Source: Streptomyces griseoviridis (GTDB taxonomy: Bacteria > Actinomycetota > Actinomycetes > Streptomycetales > Streptomycetaceae). Taken from it: 64,000 bases of DNA. The notes under the pieces are model-generated. The model searched no databases and had not been told where the DNA came from. It was given only the letters and a program-made list of their open reading frames with translations. Positions 7,467 through 15,312 of the stretch are shown here, one piece after another. The stretch covers positions 27,377 through 91,376 of the forward strand of contig BMSM01000028.1 in NCBI GenBank assembly GCA_014649155.1, written 5' to 3'. Position 1 is the stretch's first letter; each line of letters begins with the position of its first letter. Position numbers and translations under genes: made by a program.

Positions 7467-8872
7467 GCTGGGAGCAGTACGGGTCCCCTGGGCAGGGGCA
7501 GGGGCAGGGGCAGGGGCAGGGCGGGTACGGGTACGGCGGGCACGGGTACGGGTACGGGTACGGCGAGCAGGGGCAGCCGTATGCGCCGCCCCAGCGGTAC
7601 GGGCCTGTCCAGCCCTACGTCCAGCCGCAGCCGTACCCGCGGCAGCACGGGGAGTACGGGCAGCACGGGGAGTACGGGCAGTACGGGGAGTACGGCGGCC
7701 ACCGCGACCACGGGCAGGTGGAGCCGCCGGCCGAGTCGACGGCACCGCTGCCGCCGGTGCGGCCGGAACCGGACAGGGGGACGGGACCGGGCGCGGCGGA
7801 ACCGGGCTCGCCGCCGGAGCCGTCGCCGGCGGGCCGGCCCGGTGGCCGGGACCGCTACTTCGACACCCTGCGCGCGGTCGCCCTCGTCCGCGTCGTGACG
7901 TACCACACCTTCGGCTGGGCCTGGGCCGGCCTGGTCCTCCCCTCCATGGGGATCATGTTCGGCCTGGCCGGCACCCTGATGGCCAAGTCCCTGGAACGCC
8001 CCGCGCCCAAGGTGGTCAGGAGCCGCGTGCGCCGGCTCCTGCCGCCGTTCTGGTTCTGGGGCGTCTTCGTCGTCGTCGCGATGCTGGTCCACGGCTGGAT
8101 GCCGGGCTGGCAGATCGTCTACTGGATCGTGCCGCTCGGCGACCCGCCGGGCAACGCCTGGGGCGAACAGGCCTGGGAGATCCTCTGGTACCTGCGCACC
8201 TACCTGTGGTTCGTCCTCGTCTCCCCCCTCCTGCTGCGTGTCTTCCGGCTGGCGCCGGTCCCCGTGCTGCTGGCGTCCCTCGCCCCGATCGTGGTGTTCC
8301 AGTTCGCCTGGCAGCCGCCCGACGACCGCTTCGGCACCGGCCTGCTTGACCTCGCGACCTACCTCTTCTGCTGGGTCCTCGGCTTCGCGCATCGCGACGG
8401 GGTACTGGCCCGGCTGAAACCGGCCGCGGTCGTGCTCCTGTCCCTCGCCGCGCTCGCCTACGGCGGCTGGTACGCCCTCGCCCACCAGGCCGAGTACGGC
8501 ACCTACGACCTGGACGACATCCCGCTCGCCCAGGCGTTCTGGTCGGCCGGGTTCGTGACGCTGCTGATGTACTCCAAGGCCCGGCTGGGCGTGGACTTCG
8601 CCGGGCTGGCCCGCTTCCCGAGGCTGGACCGGCTGGTCACCGTCTTCAACGCGCGCGCCGTCACCCTCTACCTCTGGCACGAACTGGCGCTGATCCTGGC
8701 CGTGCCGCTGATCGACCAGTTCTGGAACGTGCCCGCGTTCGAGACGTACCTGCCGCTGAACAGCCAGTGGTTCATGTTCGGCGTGGGATGGGTGCTGATC
8801 GCGGTGTTCGTGCTGCTGTGCGGCTGGGTCGAAGACGTCGCGGCGCGCAAGAGGCCGAGGCTCCTGCCCTGA
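7463..8872 (+). CDS. Acyltransferase-3 family membrane protein
   Basis: A 469-residue protein whose ATG at 7463 overlaps the stop of the preceding gene (ATGA). Residues 1-130 are low complexity, with GQ, GY and GEYGQ(H/Y) repeats and then Pro/Glu-rich sequence. The rest is polytopic: RYFDTLRAVALVRVVTYHTFGW is the typical first helix of acyltransferase-3 proteins, with the conserved R and H. Such enzymes O-acylate glycans from the cytoplasm outward. Translational coupling suggests that it decorates the polymer made by the NodB-GT2 protein. The repeat-rich head is unusual for the family. Confidence 0.88.
   Translation: MSWEQYGSPGQGQGQGQGQGGYGYGGHGYGYGYGEQGQPYAPPQRYGPVQPYVQPQPYPRQHGEYGQHGEYGQYGEYGGHRDHGQVEPPAESTAPLPPVRPEPDRGTGPGAAEPGSPPEPSPAGRPGGRDRYFDTLRAVALVRVVTYHTFGWAWAGLVLPSMGIMFGLAGTLMAKSLERPAPKVVRSRVRRLLPPFWFWGVFVVVAMLVHGWMPGWQIVYWIVPLGDPPGNAWGEQAWEILWYLRTYLWFVLVSPLLLRVFRLAPVPVLLASLAPIVVFQFAWQPPDDRFGTGLLDLATYLFCWVLGFAHRDGVLARLKPAAVVLLSLAALAYGGWYALAHQAEYGTYDLDDIPLAQAFWSAGFVTLLMYSKARLGVDFAGLARFPRLDRLVTVFNARAVTLYLWHELALILAVPLIDQFWNVPAFETYLPLNSQWFMFGVGWVLIAVFVLLCGWVEDVAARKRPRLLP
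7491..7712 (+). repeat. Low-complexity coding repeats (GQ, GY, GEYGQ units)
   Basis: Inside the acyltransferase gene, GGGCAG hexamers (from about 7491), GGGTACGGGTACGG units and GGGGAGTACGGGCAG(C/T)ACG units follow one another in tandem. They encode the Gly/Gln/Tyr-rich cytoplasmic head of the protein. Such DNA is prone to length change by slippage. Confidence 0.75.
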
Positions 8873-8895
8873 GGCCGCCCTGCAAGAATGAGCTT

Positions 8896-9591
8896 GTGAC
8901 CCGCGCCTCCCTGAACAAGCAGCCGCACGAAGTCGCCTCGATGTTCGACCACGTGGCGGCCCGGTACGACCTCACCAACGACGTGCTCTCGCTCGGCCAG
9001 GACCGGGTGTGGCGCAAGGAGGTCGCCCGCGCCGTCGACGCCCGCCCCGCGCAGAAGGTCCTCGACCTCGCCGCGGGGACGGCCACCTCTTCGCTGCCCT
9101 TCGCCCGCACCGGCGCGTACGTCGTCCCCTGCGACTTCTCGCTCGGCATGCTCCAGGTCGGCAAGGCACGGCACTCCTGGCTGCCGTTCACCGCGGGCGA
9201 CGCGACCCGGCTGCCCTTCGCCGACGACGTCTTCGACGCGGTCACCATCTCCTTCGGGCTGCGCAACGTCCAGGACACGGACGCGGCGCTGCGCGAGCTG
9301 TACCGGGTGACGAAGCCCGGCGGCCGGGTCGTCATCTGCGAGTTCTCGCACCCGACCTGGGCGCCGTTCCGTACCGTCTACACCGAGTACCTGATGCGCG
9401 CCCTGCCGCCGGTCGCCCGCGCGGTCTCCTCCAACCCCGACGCGTACGTCTACCTCGCCGAGTCCATCCGCGACTGGCCCGACCAGCCCGCCCTCGCCGG
9501 GCGCCTGCGCGAGGCCGGCTGGTCGAAGGTGGCCTGGCGCAACCTGACCGGCGGCATCGTCGCCCTCCACCGCGGCTTCAAGGACAGCTGA
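8896..9591 (+). CDS. menG: Demethylmenaquinone methyltransferase
   Basis: A 231-residue SAM methyltransferase of the UbiE/MenG family that adds the ring methyl group in the last step of menaquinone synthesis. Family marks are MFDHVAARYDLTNDVLSLGQDRVWR at the start, the SAM loop LDLAAGTATSS, SFGLRNVQD and GGRVVICEFSHP. The start is GTG 8896, giving VTRASLNKQPHEVASMF; a longer frame overlaps the acyltransferase. The gene begins 23 bases after the acyltransferase stop, but its function belongs with mqnC and the tail enzymes. Confidence 0.95.
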   Translation: MTRASLNKQPHEVASMFDHVAARYDLTNDVLSLGQDRVWRKEVARAVDARPAQKVLDLAAGTATSSLPFARTGAYVVPCDFSLGMLQVGKARHSWLPFTAGDATRLPFADDVFDAVTISFGLRNVQDTDAALRELYRVTKPGGRVVICEFSHPTWAPFRTVYTEYLMRALPPVARAVSSNPDAYVYLAESIRDWPDQPALAGRLREAGWSKVAWRNLTGGIVALHRGFKDS

Positions 9592-9610
9592 GGCCCCCCG
9601 GACCGGGGCC
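9592..9610. terminator. Short hairpin between convergent genes
   Basis: GGCCCC (9592-9597) and GGGGCC (9605-9610) form a 6-bp stem right after the methyltransferase stop, where the PASTA gene converges from the other strand. It could end transcripts in both directions. The stem is short. Confidence 0.45.
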
Positions 9611-9627
9611 CCGCCACGTCCCGCTGC

Positions 9628-9975
9628 TCAGCGCGTGCCGAGGAGCGGGGCGTACGGGACGCCCGGCTCGTCCAGCTCCCGGCGCCGGCCGCCGCCCGGC
9701 GGGACCGGTCCGCGGGGTTCCCGCACTCCGGCGCCCCCGCCCCCCTCCCCGTCCGCGAAGTCGAACCACACGGTGACCGCCGCCCCGCGCGGCACCTCGG
9801 CACCGGGCGGCGGAAACTGCCGTACGACGTACTCCACGACCACGCGGCGAAGGTCGGGACGGTCGGGGGCGGCCAGCAGCACGCCGTGCGTCTCGGCGGC
9901 GCGGCGCGCGTCGACGGCCATCAGGCCGACCAGGCGCGGCACGCGCACCTCGGGTGTCTCCGGTGTGTCACGCAC
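9628..9975 (-). CDS. PASTA-domain protein
   Basis: A 115-residue protein beginning at GTG 9975 after a GGTGAGG site. Residues about 10-75 (VRVPRLVGLMAVDARRAAE, then RQFPPPGAEVPRGAAVTVWF) have the pattern of one PASTA domain, known for binding peptidoglycan fragments in kinases and penicillin-binding proteins. The remaining tail is Gly/Arg/Pro-rich. No signal peptide or membrane helix is visible, so the usual extracytoplasmic role is doubtful. Confidence 0.75.
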   Translation of the reverse strand: MRDTPETPEVRVPRLVGLMAVDARRAAETHGVLLAAPDRPDLRRVVVEYVVRQFPPPGAEVPRGAAVTVWFDFADGEGGGGAGVREPRGPVPPGGGRRRELDEPGVPYAPLLGTR

Positions 9976-10081
9976 GGAACCTCACCCCCAGCGGTACGGG
10001 CAGCGTAACCTCCGCCGCCCGCCCGCCGGAAGCGTTCCGTAGCGAAAAAGCAGCCGACGGCCCCCTTTTGGCTACCGTGTG

Positions 10082-10588
10082 TCACCAGTCGAGTCGGTAG
10101 CAGTGCCCCTGCCGCTCCGAACGGGGCGTCGTGAACACCTCCGCCAGCCGCATCCCCAGCCGCCGCGTCACCGCGATGGACCGTTCGTTCCCGGCGTCGA
10201 CCATCGCGACCACGCCCGGCACGCCCGCCGCCCGCACCCGCCGCACCGTCTCCCGGGCCGCCGCCGTGACGTACCCCTTGCCCCAGTAGGGCCGGGCGAG
10301 CCGCCAGCCCACCTCGATCTCCCCCGCGGGCCCCCAGTCCCGTGGCCAGGGCTGGGCACCGGTGAACCCGATCACCTCGCCGGCCTCGTCCAGCATGGTC
10401 CACAGGCAGAAACCGCGCTCGGCGTCGTGCCGCCGCTGGCGGGCGGTCAGCTCCTCGTAGACGGACAGCTCCGCGGCCCGCCCGCCGTGGAACTCCATGA
10501 CGTCGGGGTCGGCGAAGACCCGGTGCCAGGCGACGGCGTCCTCGTCGGTGGGAACGCGCAACCGTACAGCGGGGAGAGCTCGTTTCAC
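10082..10588 (-). CDS. GNAT family N-acetyltransferase
   Basis: A 168-residue protein from GTG 10588, with AAGGG upstream. It fits RimJ/RimL-like GNATs: LRVPTDEDAVAWHRVF at the start, GEVIGFTGAQPW, VGWRLARPYWGKGYVTAAARETVR (acetyl-CoA loop) and VDAGNERSIAVTRRLGMR near the end. The acceptor is unknown. It diverges from the reductase gene at 10688, and about 100 bases of shared control region separate them. Confidence 0.88.
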   Translation of the reverse strand: MKRALPAVRLRVPTDEDAVAWHRVFADPDVMEFHGGRAAELSVYEELTARQRRHDAERGFCLWTMLDEAGEVIGFTGAQPWPRDWGPAGEIEVGWRLARPYWGKGYVTAAARETVRRVRAAGVPGVVAMVDAGNERSIAVTRRLGMRLAEVFTTPRSERQGHCYRLDW

Positions 10589-10687
10589 GGGGCAGCCCTT
10601 CAGCCGGGTGATCGGTGACGCTGAATAGACTGCCCATGTCCGGTGCCCGTCGGCACGCAGAATTCCGAACCCGTGGGAGATCCCGCC

Positions 10688-11971
10688 GTGACCGAGCCCC
10701 TCTCCGACAACACCGCCGATGTGATCGTCGTGGGCGCGGGGCCAGCCGGCTCCACCACCGCGTACTACCTGGCCAAGGCCGGACTCGACGTCCTCCTGCT
10801 GGAGAAGACCGCGTTTCCCCGTGAGAAGGTCTGCGGCGACGGACTCACCCCCCGCGCGACCAAGCAGCTCGTGGCGATGGGCATCGACATCTCCGAGGAG
10901 GCCGGCTGGCTGCGCAACAAGGGGCTGCGCATCATCGCCGGCGGCACCCGCCTCCAGCTCGACTGGCCGGACCTCGCCTCCTTCCCCGACTACGGCCTGG
11001 TCCGCAAGCGCGACGACTTCGACGAGCAGCTCGCCCGGCAGGCGCAGAAGGCCGGCGCCCGCCTCTACGAGCGCTGCAACGTCGGCGCCCCCGTCGTCGA
11101 CGACCGCACCGGCCGCATCACCGGCGTCCACGCCAAGCTCGGCGAGGAGAAGCGGGACGTCACCTTCCACGCCCCGCTGGTCGTCGCCGCCGACGGCAAC
11201 TCCACCCGGCTCTCCCTGGCCATGGGTCTGCACCGCCGCGAGGACCGCCCGATGGGCGTCGCGGTCCGCACCTACTTCACCTCCCCCCGGCACGACGACG
11301 ACTATCTGGAGTCCTGGCTGGAACTGTGGGACCGCCGCGGCCCCCAGGACCGCCTCCTTCCCGGCTACGGCTGGATCTTCGGCATGGGCGACGGCACCTC
11401 CAACGTCGGTCTCGGCGTCCTCAACACCTCCTCCTCCTTCAAGGACCTGGACTGGCGCGAGGTCCTCAAGGCCTGGTGCGCCTCCATGCCCGAGGACTGG
11501 GGCTACACCCCGGACAACATGACCGGCCCCATCCGCGGCGCCGCCCTCCCGATGGCCTTCAACCGCCAGCCCCACTACACGCGCGGCCTGCTCCTGGTCG
11601 GCGACGCCGGCGGCCTGGTGAACCCCTTCAACGGCGAAGGCATCGCCTACGCCATGGAGTCCGGCCAGATCGCCGCCGACGTCATCGTCCAGGCCCACGC
11701 GCGGGCGACGCCGGCCCAGCGCGAGATCGCGCTCCAGCGCTACCCGCGCGTCCTGAAGGACACCTACGGCGGCTACTACAACCTCGGCCGCGCCTTCGTG
11801 AAGCTCATCGGCAACCCGAAGGTCATGCAGATCGCGGCGCAGCGCGGCCTGACCCACCCCGTGCTGATGAGGTTCACGCTGAAGATGCTCGCCAACCTGA
11901 CGGACCCGACCGGCGGAGACGCGATGGACCGCATCATCAACGGCCTCACCAAGGTGGCGCCCAAGGCGTGA
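10688..11971 (+). CDS. Geranylgeranyl reductase family flavoprotein (MenJ-like)
   Basis: A 427-residue FAD-dependent oxidoreductase. GTG 10688 is chosen because GGGAGA lies just upstream and the Rossmann motif then follows promptly (ADVIVVGAGPAGSTTAYYLAKAG). VCGDGLTPRA and GLLLVGDAGGLVNPFNGEGIAYAMESG are typical of the geranylgeranyl reductase family. In actinobacteria such enzymes (MenJ in Mycobacterium) saturate isoprene units of the menaquinone tail, which fits the menaquinone and complex I neighbours. The exact substrate is inferred; archaeal-type lipid reduction is less likely here. Confidence 0.9.
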   Translation: MTEPLSDNTADVIVVGAGPAGSTTAYYLAKAGLDVLLLEKTAFPREKVCGDGLTPRATKQLVAMGIDISEEAGWLRNKGLRIIAGGTRLQLDWPDLASFPDYGLVRKRDDFDEQLARQAQKAGARLYERCNVGAPVVDDRTGRITGVHAKLGEEKRDVTFHAPLVVAADGNSTRLSLAMGLHRREDRPMGVAVRTYFTSPRHDDDYLESWLELWDRRGPQDRLLPGYGWIFGMGDGTSNVGLGVLNTSSSFKDLDWREVLKAWCASMPEDWGYTPDNMTGPIRGAALPMAFNRQPHYTRGLLLVGDAGGLVNPFNGEGIAYAMESGQIAADVIVQAHARATPAQREIALQRYPRVLKDTYGGYYNLGRAFVKLIGNPKVMQIAAQRGLTHPVLMRFTLKMLANLTDPTGGDAMDRIINGLTKVAPKA

Positions 11972-12609
11972 CCGGGCGGGCGCCCAGGCGTCGAACCCGG
12001 TGGCTCTGGCGGCCCGGCGCGCGAACACCTCCGCACGCCGGTCCGCCGACTGCCGCAGCGCCGCCTTCCGCTCCCGCGCGCGGAGCCGGTCCGGGTACAC
12101 CCGCCCGCCGAGGTGGTCGCTCTCGTGGGCGAGGCACCGGGCGAAGTGCCCCGTGCCCGCGACGCGCGGCGGGACGCCGTCCCGGTCGAACCCCCGCACC
12201 ACCGCCCGGTCCGGCCGCGGCACCTCCCTCACGGCACCCGGCACCGCCAGGCATCCCTCGCTGTCCTCCGGCAGCCGCCGCTCGCCCGGACCGAGCGGCT
12301 CCAGCACCGGATTGACGATATGCCCGACATGTCGGCCTCCCTCGTCGTCCGGGCAGTCATGACGAACAGGCGCGGGCCGACGCCGACCTGATGCGCCGCC
12401 GGTCCGGCGCCCTCGGTGACGTACATGGTGCGGACCATGCCGTCGATGAGCGCGGCGAGGTCGGGTCCGAACCCGGTGACGTCCCGGCACGGCTTGCGCA
12501 GCACCTCTTCGCCCGCCTCGGTCACCCGCCGCACGGAGCCGCGCCGGGCCTCGGGCGCGAACGGCGGGCAGGCGGCGACGGGCCGCCCCGGTACGAGGAC
12601 GCTCGGCAT
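11972..12609 (-). pseudogene. Peptide deformylase, frameshifted and lacking its stop
   Basis: Starting at ATG 12609 (GGGGAG upstream), frame A reads MPSVLVPGRPVAACPPFAPE and on through motif I, GAGPAAHQVGV, to RLFVM. The deformylase sequence then continues in another frame as CPDDEGGRHVGHIVNPVLE, with motif II (EGCLAVPG) and motif III (HESDH). Adding one base near 12358-12360 would restore one frame. The restored frame finds no stop after the last deformylase-like residues (near 11985) but runs on antisense to the neighbouring reductase. All three active-site motifs survive, so this is a recent lesion or a sequencing error. A working deformylase must exist elsewhere, since the enzyme is usually essential. 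Confidence 0.8.
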
Positions 12610-12708
12610 GCTGGTCTCCCCTTCGGTCCATGAGTACGGCCGGCCGGTCCGGTGAGGGGCCGGCTCGTCGACGAGCATGGCAGGGGAGCCCGCAGGACCG
12701 CTCGGCCC

Positions 12709-12758
12709 TGTGGACAACTCGTCACCCGTCGGCAGAGGGCCGCTGTCCCTGTGGACAA
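12709..12758. promoter_or_regulatory. Two perfect DnaA boxes
   Basis: TGTGGACAA (the reverse of the DnaA box TTGTCCACA) occurs at 12709-12717 and 12750-12758, in the same orientation and 41 bases apart, within the gap between the deformylase remnant and the NlpC/P60 gene. The second lies in the loop of a terminator-like hairpin. DnaA binding is inferred from consensus only. Confidence 0.5.
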
Positions 12759-12769
12759 CGGCCCTCTGC
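12732..12769 (-). terminator. 11-bp stem hairpin after NlpC/P60 gene
   Basis: GCAGAGGGCCG (12732-12742) and CGGCCCTCTGC (12759-12769) are perfect inverted arms around a 16-base loop. The hairpin lies 37 bases beyond the stop of the leftward NlpC/P60 gene, as expected for a factor-independent terminator in a GC-rich actinobacterium, which often lacks a U-tract. Confidence 0.7.
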
Positions 12770-12805
12770 GCGGGGGTTCGGGGTGGGTGGCGCGAACGCC
12801 CGGGA

Positions 12806-13666
12806 CTACAGCACGCGGACGGCGCCGCTCGGCGGGTCGTAGGAGAGCGGCTTCTCGACGACGCCGGTGGAGGAGTTCTGCGCGCCGACGAACATGCCGC
12901 CGCCGACGTAGACGCCCACGTGGTAGGCGCTGCCCGCGCCGCCCCAGTACAGGATGTCGCCCGGCTGGAGGCTGTCCAGCGAGACCTGGGTGCCGGCCAC
13001 GGACTGGTCCTGGGAGACGCGCGGCAGGCTCACGCCGACCTGCTTGAACGCGGCCTGGACGAGACCGGAGCAGTCGTAGGCGGACGGGCCGGTGGCGCCG
13101 GAGACGTACGCCTTGCCGACCTGGGCCTGGACGAAGGAGACGACCGCGGCGGCGGAACCGGTCGCCGTGGACGCGCTGGTGCTGGTGCTGGTGCTGGCGC
13201 CCGTGGACGTGGAGGCGCCGGTGGAACCCGAGCCGGAGCCCGAGTCCGTGGACGCGGTCAGGGTGGCGCGCTCGGCGTCGCGCGAGGCGCGTTCCGCGGC
13301 GGCCTTGCGGGCCTCCTCCTCGGCCTTCTTCTTGGCCTCGGCGGCCTTCTTCTTGGCTTCCTTCAGGTCCGCCTTGGCTTCCTTGGCGGCCTTGGCGGCG
13401 GCAGCGTCACGCTCGGCCTGCAGCTCGTAGTTCGCGGCGGCCTGCTGCGTGGCGTCCGCGGACTGCGCGACCTGAGCGGCCAGGTCGGCCGTCAGGGTGG
13501 GCAGCTCCAGGGTCTGCGTCACCGGCTCGGCCGCGTTCGCCGAACCCGACGCTCCGGCCACTGCCAGGGTGCTGAGCACACCTCCGGCAACTCCGGCCCG
13601 CATCGCGACGGTCGACGCGCTGCGGCGGGGCTTCCGGTGGCTGCGTATGTGAGCGGTGTGGGACAT
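12806..13666 (-). CDS. Secreted NlpC/P60 peptidoglycan endopeptidase
   Basis: A 286-residue exported protein. The basic N-terminus (MSHTAHIRSHRKPRRS) and a hydrophobic segment end at an AxA-like site (GSANAAE). Residues about 95-165 form a Lys/Glu/Ala-rich coiled coil, followed by a Ser/Thr/Gly linker and the NlpC/P60 domain with catalytic Cys in AYDCSGLVQAAF and His in AYHVGVYVGGG. Such proteins cleave peptide cross-bridges of peptidoglycan. The ATG at 13666 has no clear ribosome site close by; an in-frame GTG 30 bases upstream is possible. It diverges from nuoA. Confidence 0.9.
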   Translation of the reverse strand: MSHTAHIRSHRKPRRSASTVAMRAGVAGGVLSTLAVAGASGSANAAEPVTQTLELPTLTADLAAQVAQSADATQQAAANYELQAERDAAAAKAAKEAKADLKEAKKKAAEAKKKAEEEARKAAAERASRDAERATLTASTDSGSGSGSTGASTSTGASTSTSTSASTATGSAAAVVSFVQAQVGKAYVSGATGPSAYDCSGLVQAAFKQVGVSLPRVSQDQSVAGTQVSLDSLQPGDILYWGGAGSAYHVGVYVGGGMFVGAQNSSTGVVEKPLSYDPPSGAVRVL

Positions 13667-13950
13667 GAGTACAACCGGTATCAGGAGCTCCTCCACACCT
13701 TCAAGAAACGTGTCCTGCGCCACAGTTGTTCGATCGGTGTCGTGAATCCCGGGCGCGTCGCCGTTCCTTGACGTCTTAACGGACATTGCGGACGGCTGTA
13801 ACAAGCCTGTGATCACGCGCTTTGATCGTTACGCCCGAATTGCTCCCCGCTTACCACCGGTTGAGGCAGTTGGCCAAGCCCGCTTCTCAGGCGGCTCTCA
13901 TGGATGTGGCAGAGGTCACGGAACGGTTACCCGGGCGACGGCGTCCGCTC

Positions 13951-13972
13951 GTGAACGCGCTCACGCGTTCAC
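13951..13972. promoter_or_regulatory. Perfect 9-bp-arm palindrome
   Basis: GTGAACGCG and CGCGTTCAC flank a 4-base centre (CTCA). The first 14 bases (GTGAACGCGCTCAC) also resemble a Rex site, GTGA-N6-TCAC. It lies about 285 bases upstream of the NlpC/P60 start and 420 upstream of nuoA, so it could serve either gene. Confidence 0.45.
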
Positions 13973-14139
13973 ATCGCCCCTCCCGCCGGCCCGCCAGGTG
14001 TGAACGGATCGCACTATCAAGAGATCATGTCCAGCGCCAATTTGCATGCAAGCGCACCTTCTTGATATTGAGACGACGCCGCTGAGCAGCGGCGACGAGG
14101 GAAAATGTCACCTCTCGTGATCAGTCGGAAGCTTCCTGT

Positions 14140-14227
14140 GTGAAGATCACCGCTCATCCGACTTCATGATCCTTCGTCAGGTGGTGGAGATCACAAAGCT
14201 TGTGCAATACCCCGTGTCGCAGATCAC
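14140..14227 (+). promoter_or_regulatory. Helically phased GTGNAGATCAC repeats upstream of nuoA
   Basis: GTGAAGATCAC (14140-14150), GTGGAGATCAC (14184-14194) and the weaker TCGCAGATCAC (14217-14227) are direct repeats. Start-to-start distances are 44 and 33 bases, close to four and three helical turns, so all face the same side of the DNA just upstream of the likely nuo promoter. This layout fits an activator. The binding protein is unknown. Confidence 0.4.
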
Positions 14228-14261
14228 AGAGCGGCGGGCATAAGATGCGGAGCAGTTGGGC

Positions 14262-14279
14262 TTGTGACCTGCTTCACAT
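14262..14279 (+). promoter_or_regulatory. Rex-type (NADH/NAD+) operator of the nuo operon
   Basis: TTGTGACCTGCTTCACAT matches the Rex consensus TTGTGAA-N4-TTCACAA at 12 of 14 fixed positions, with both TGTGA/TCACA half-sites intact. It lies 16 bases after the candidate -10 box TAAGAT (14241-14246) and about 105 before nuoA, where a bound repressor would block transcription. Rex is known to control nuo in Streptomyces coelicolor, sensing the NADH/NAD+ ratio. Confidence 0.75.
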
Positions 14280-14384
14280 GTTCTCGATCTTCGCCGGGAC
14301 CAGCGGGGCTCGTGGGACTCCTGGGGCGGTCGTGACCCAAGCAAACCGCCAGCAGTCAGCGCCGACTGAGAGGAGCGAGGAGCG

Positions 14385-14744
14385 GTGAACGCGTATGCGC
14401 CCATCCTCGTACTGGGAGCCCTCGGGGCAGGCTTTGCGATCTTCTCCGTGGTCATGGCCACGCTGATCGGTCCGAAGCGGTACAACCGGGCCAAGCTCGA
14501 GGCCTACGAGTGCGGGATCGAGCCGACCCCCACGCCGGCCGGCGGCGGGCGCTTCCCCATCAAGTACTACCTGACGGCGATGCTCTTCATCGTCTTCGAC
14601 ATCGAGATCGTCTTCCTCTACCCCTGGGCCGTCACCTTCGACGCCCTGGGGATCTTCGGGCTCGTGGAGATGCTGCTCTTCGTGCTCACCGTCTTCGTCG
14701 CGTACGCGTACGTATGGCGGCGCGGCGGCCTGGAATGGGACTGA
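14385..14744 (+). CDS. nuoA: NADH-quinone oxidoreductase subunit A
   Basis: A 119-residue membrane subunit, first gene of the 14-gene complex I operon. It has three helices, and YECGIEPTPTPAGGGRFPIKYYL is the conserved loop of NuoA/ND3 near the quinone tunnel, followed by FDIEIVFLYPWAV. The GTG start at 14385 is preceded by GAGGAGCG. A 13-base gap separates it from nuoB. Confidence 0.97.
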   Translation: MNAYAPILVLGALGAGFAIFSVVMATLIGPKRYNRAKLEAYECGIEPTPTPAGGGRFPIKYYLTAMLFIVFDIEIVFLYPWAVTFDALGIFGLVEMLLFVLTVFVAYAYVWRRGGLEWD

Positions 14745-14757
14745 GGGGCCTTTAGTC

Positions 14758-15308
<551 letters not shown>

Positions 15309-15312
<4 letters not shown>

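Larger units (their letters stand above)
13667..14384. other. Long divergent control region (NlpC/P60 and nuoA)
   Basis: A gene-free stretch of about 720 bases, visibly more AT-rich than its neighbours. It holds a 22-base palindrome (13951-13972), three helically phased GTGNAGATCAC-like repeats (14140-14227), a candidate nuo -10 box (TAAGAT, 14241-14246) and a Rex-type operator (14262-14279). Short frames in it have no ribosome sites and are not supported as genes. Confidence 0.8.

Noticed and set aside
4707..7745. A 1012-codon antisense open frame and other frames of 500-1100 codons opposite known genes
   Set aside because: In very GC-rich DNA stop codons are rare in the antisense frame. 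The genes on the other strand have clear domains, ribosome sites and overlaps, and these frames show none.
12709..12769. Chromosomal origin
   Set aside because: Only two DnaA boxes lie close together. dnaA, dnaN, an AT-rich unwinding region and a dense box cluster are all missing.
13809..14085. Short open frames of 64 and 87 codons in the divergent region
   Set aside because: They have no ribosome sites, poor codon bias and overlap the palindrome and control elements.
12806..14384. A c-di-AMP riboswitch before the NlpC/P60 gene
   Set aside because: The conserved blocks (GGGGGACCC, GGGGTGAA, CCCGAACCCGACAGCT) found before the 48170 gene are absent here.
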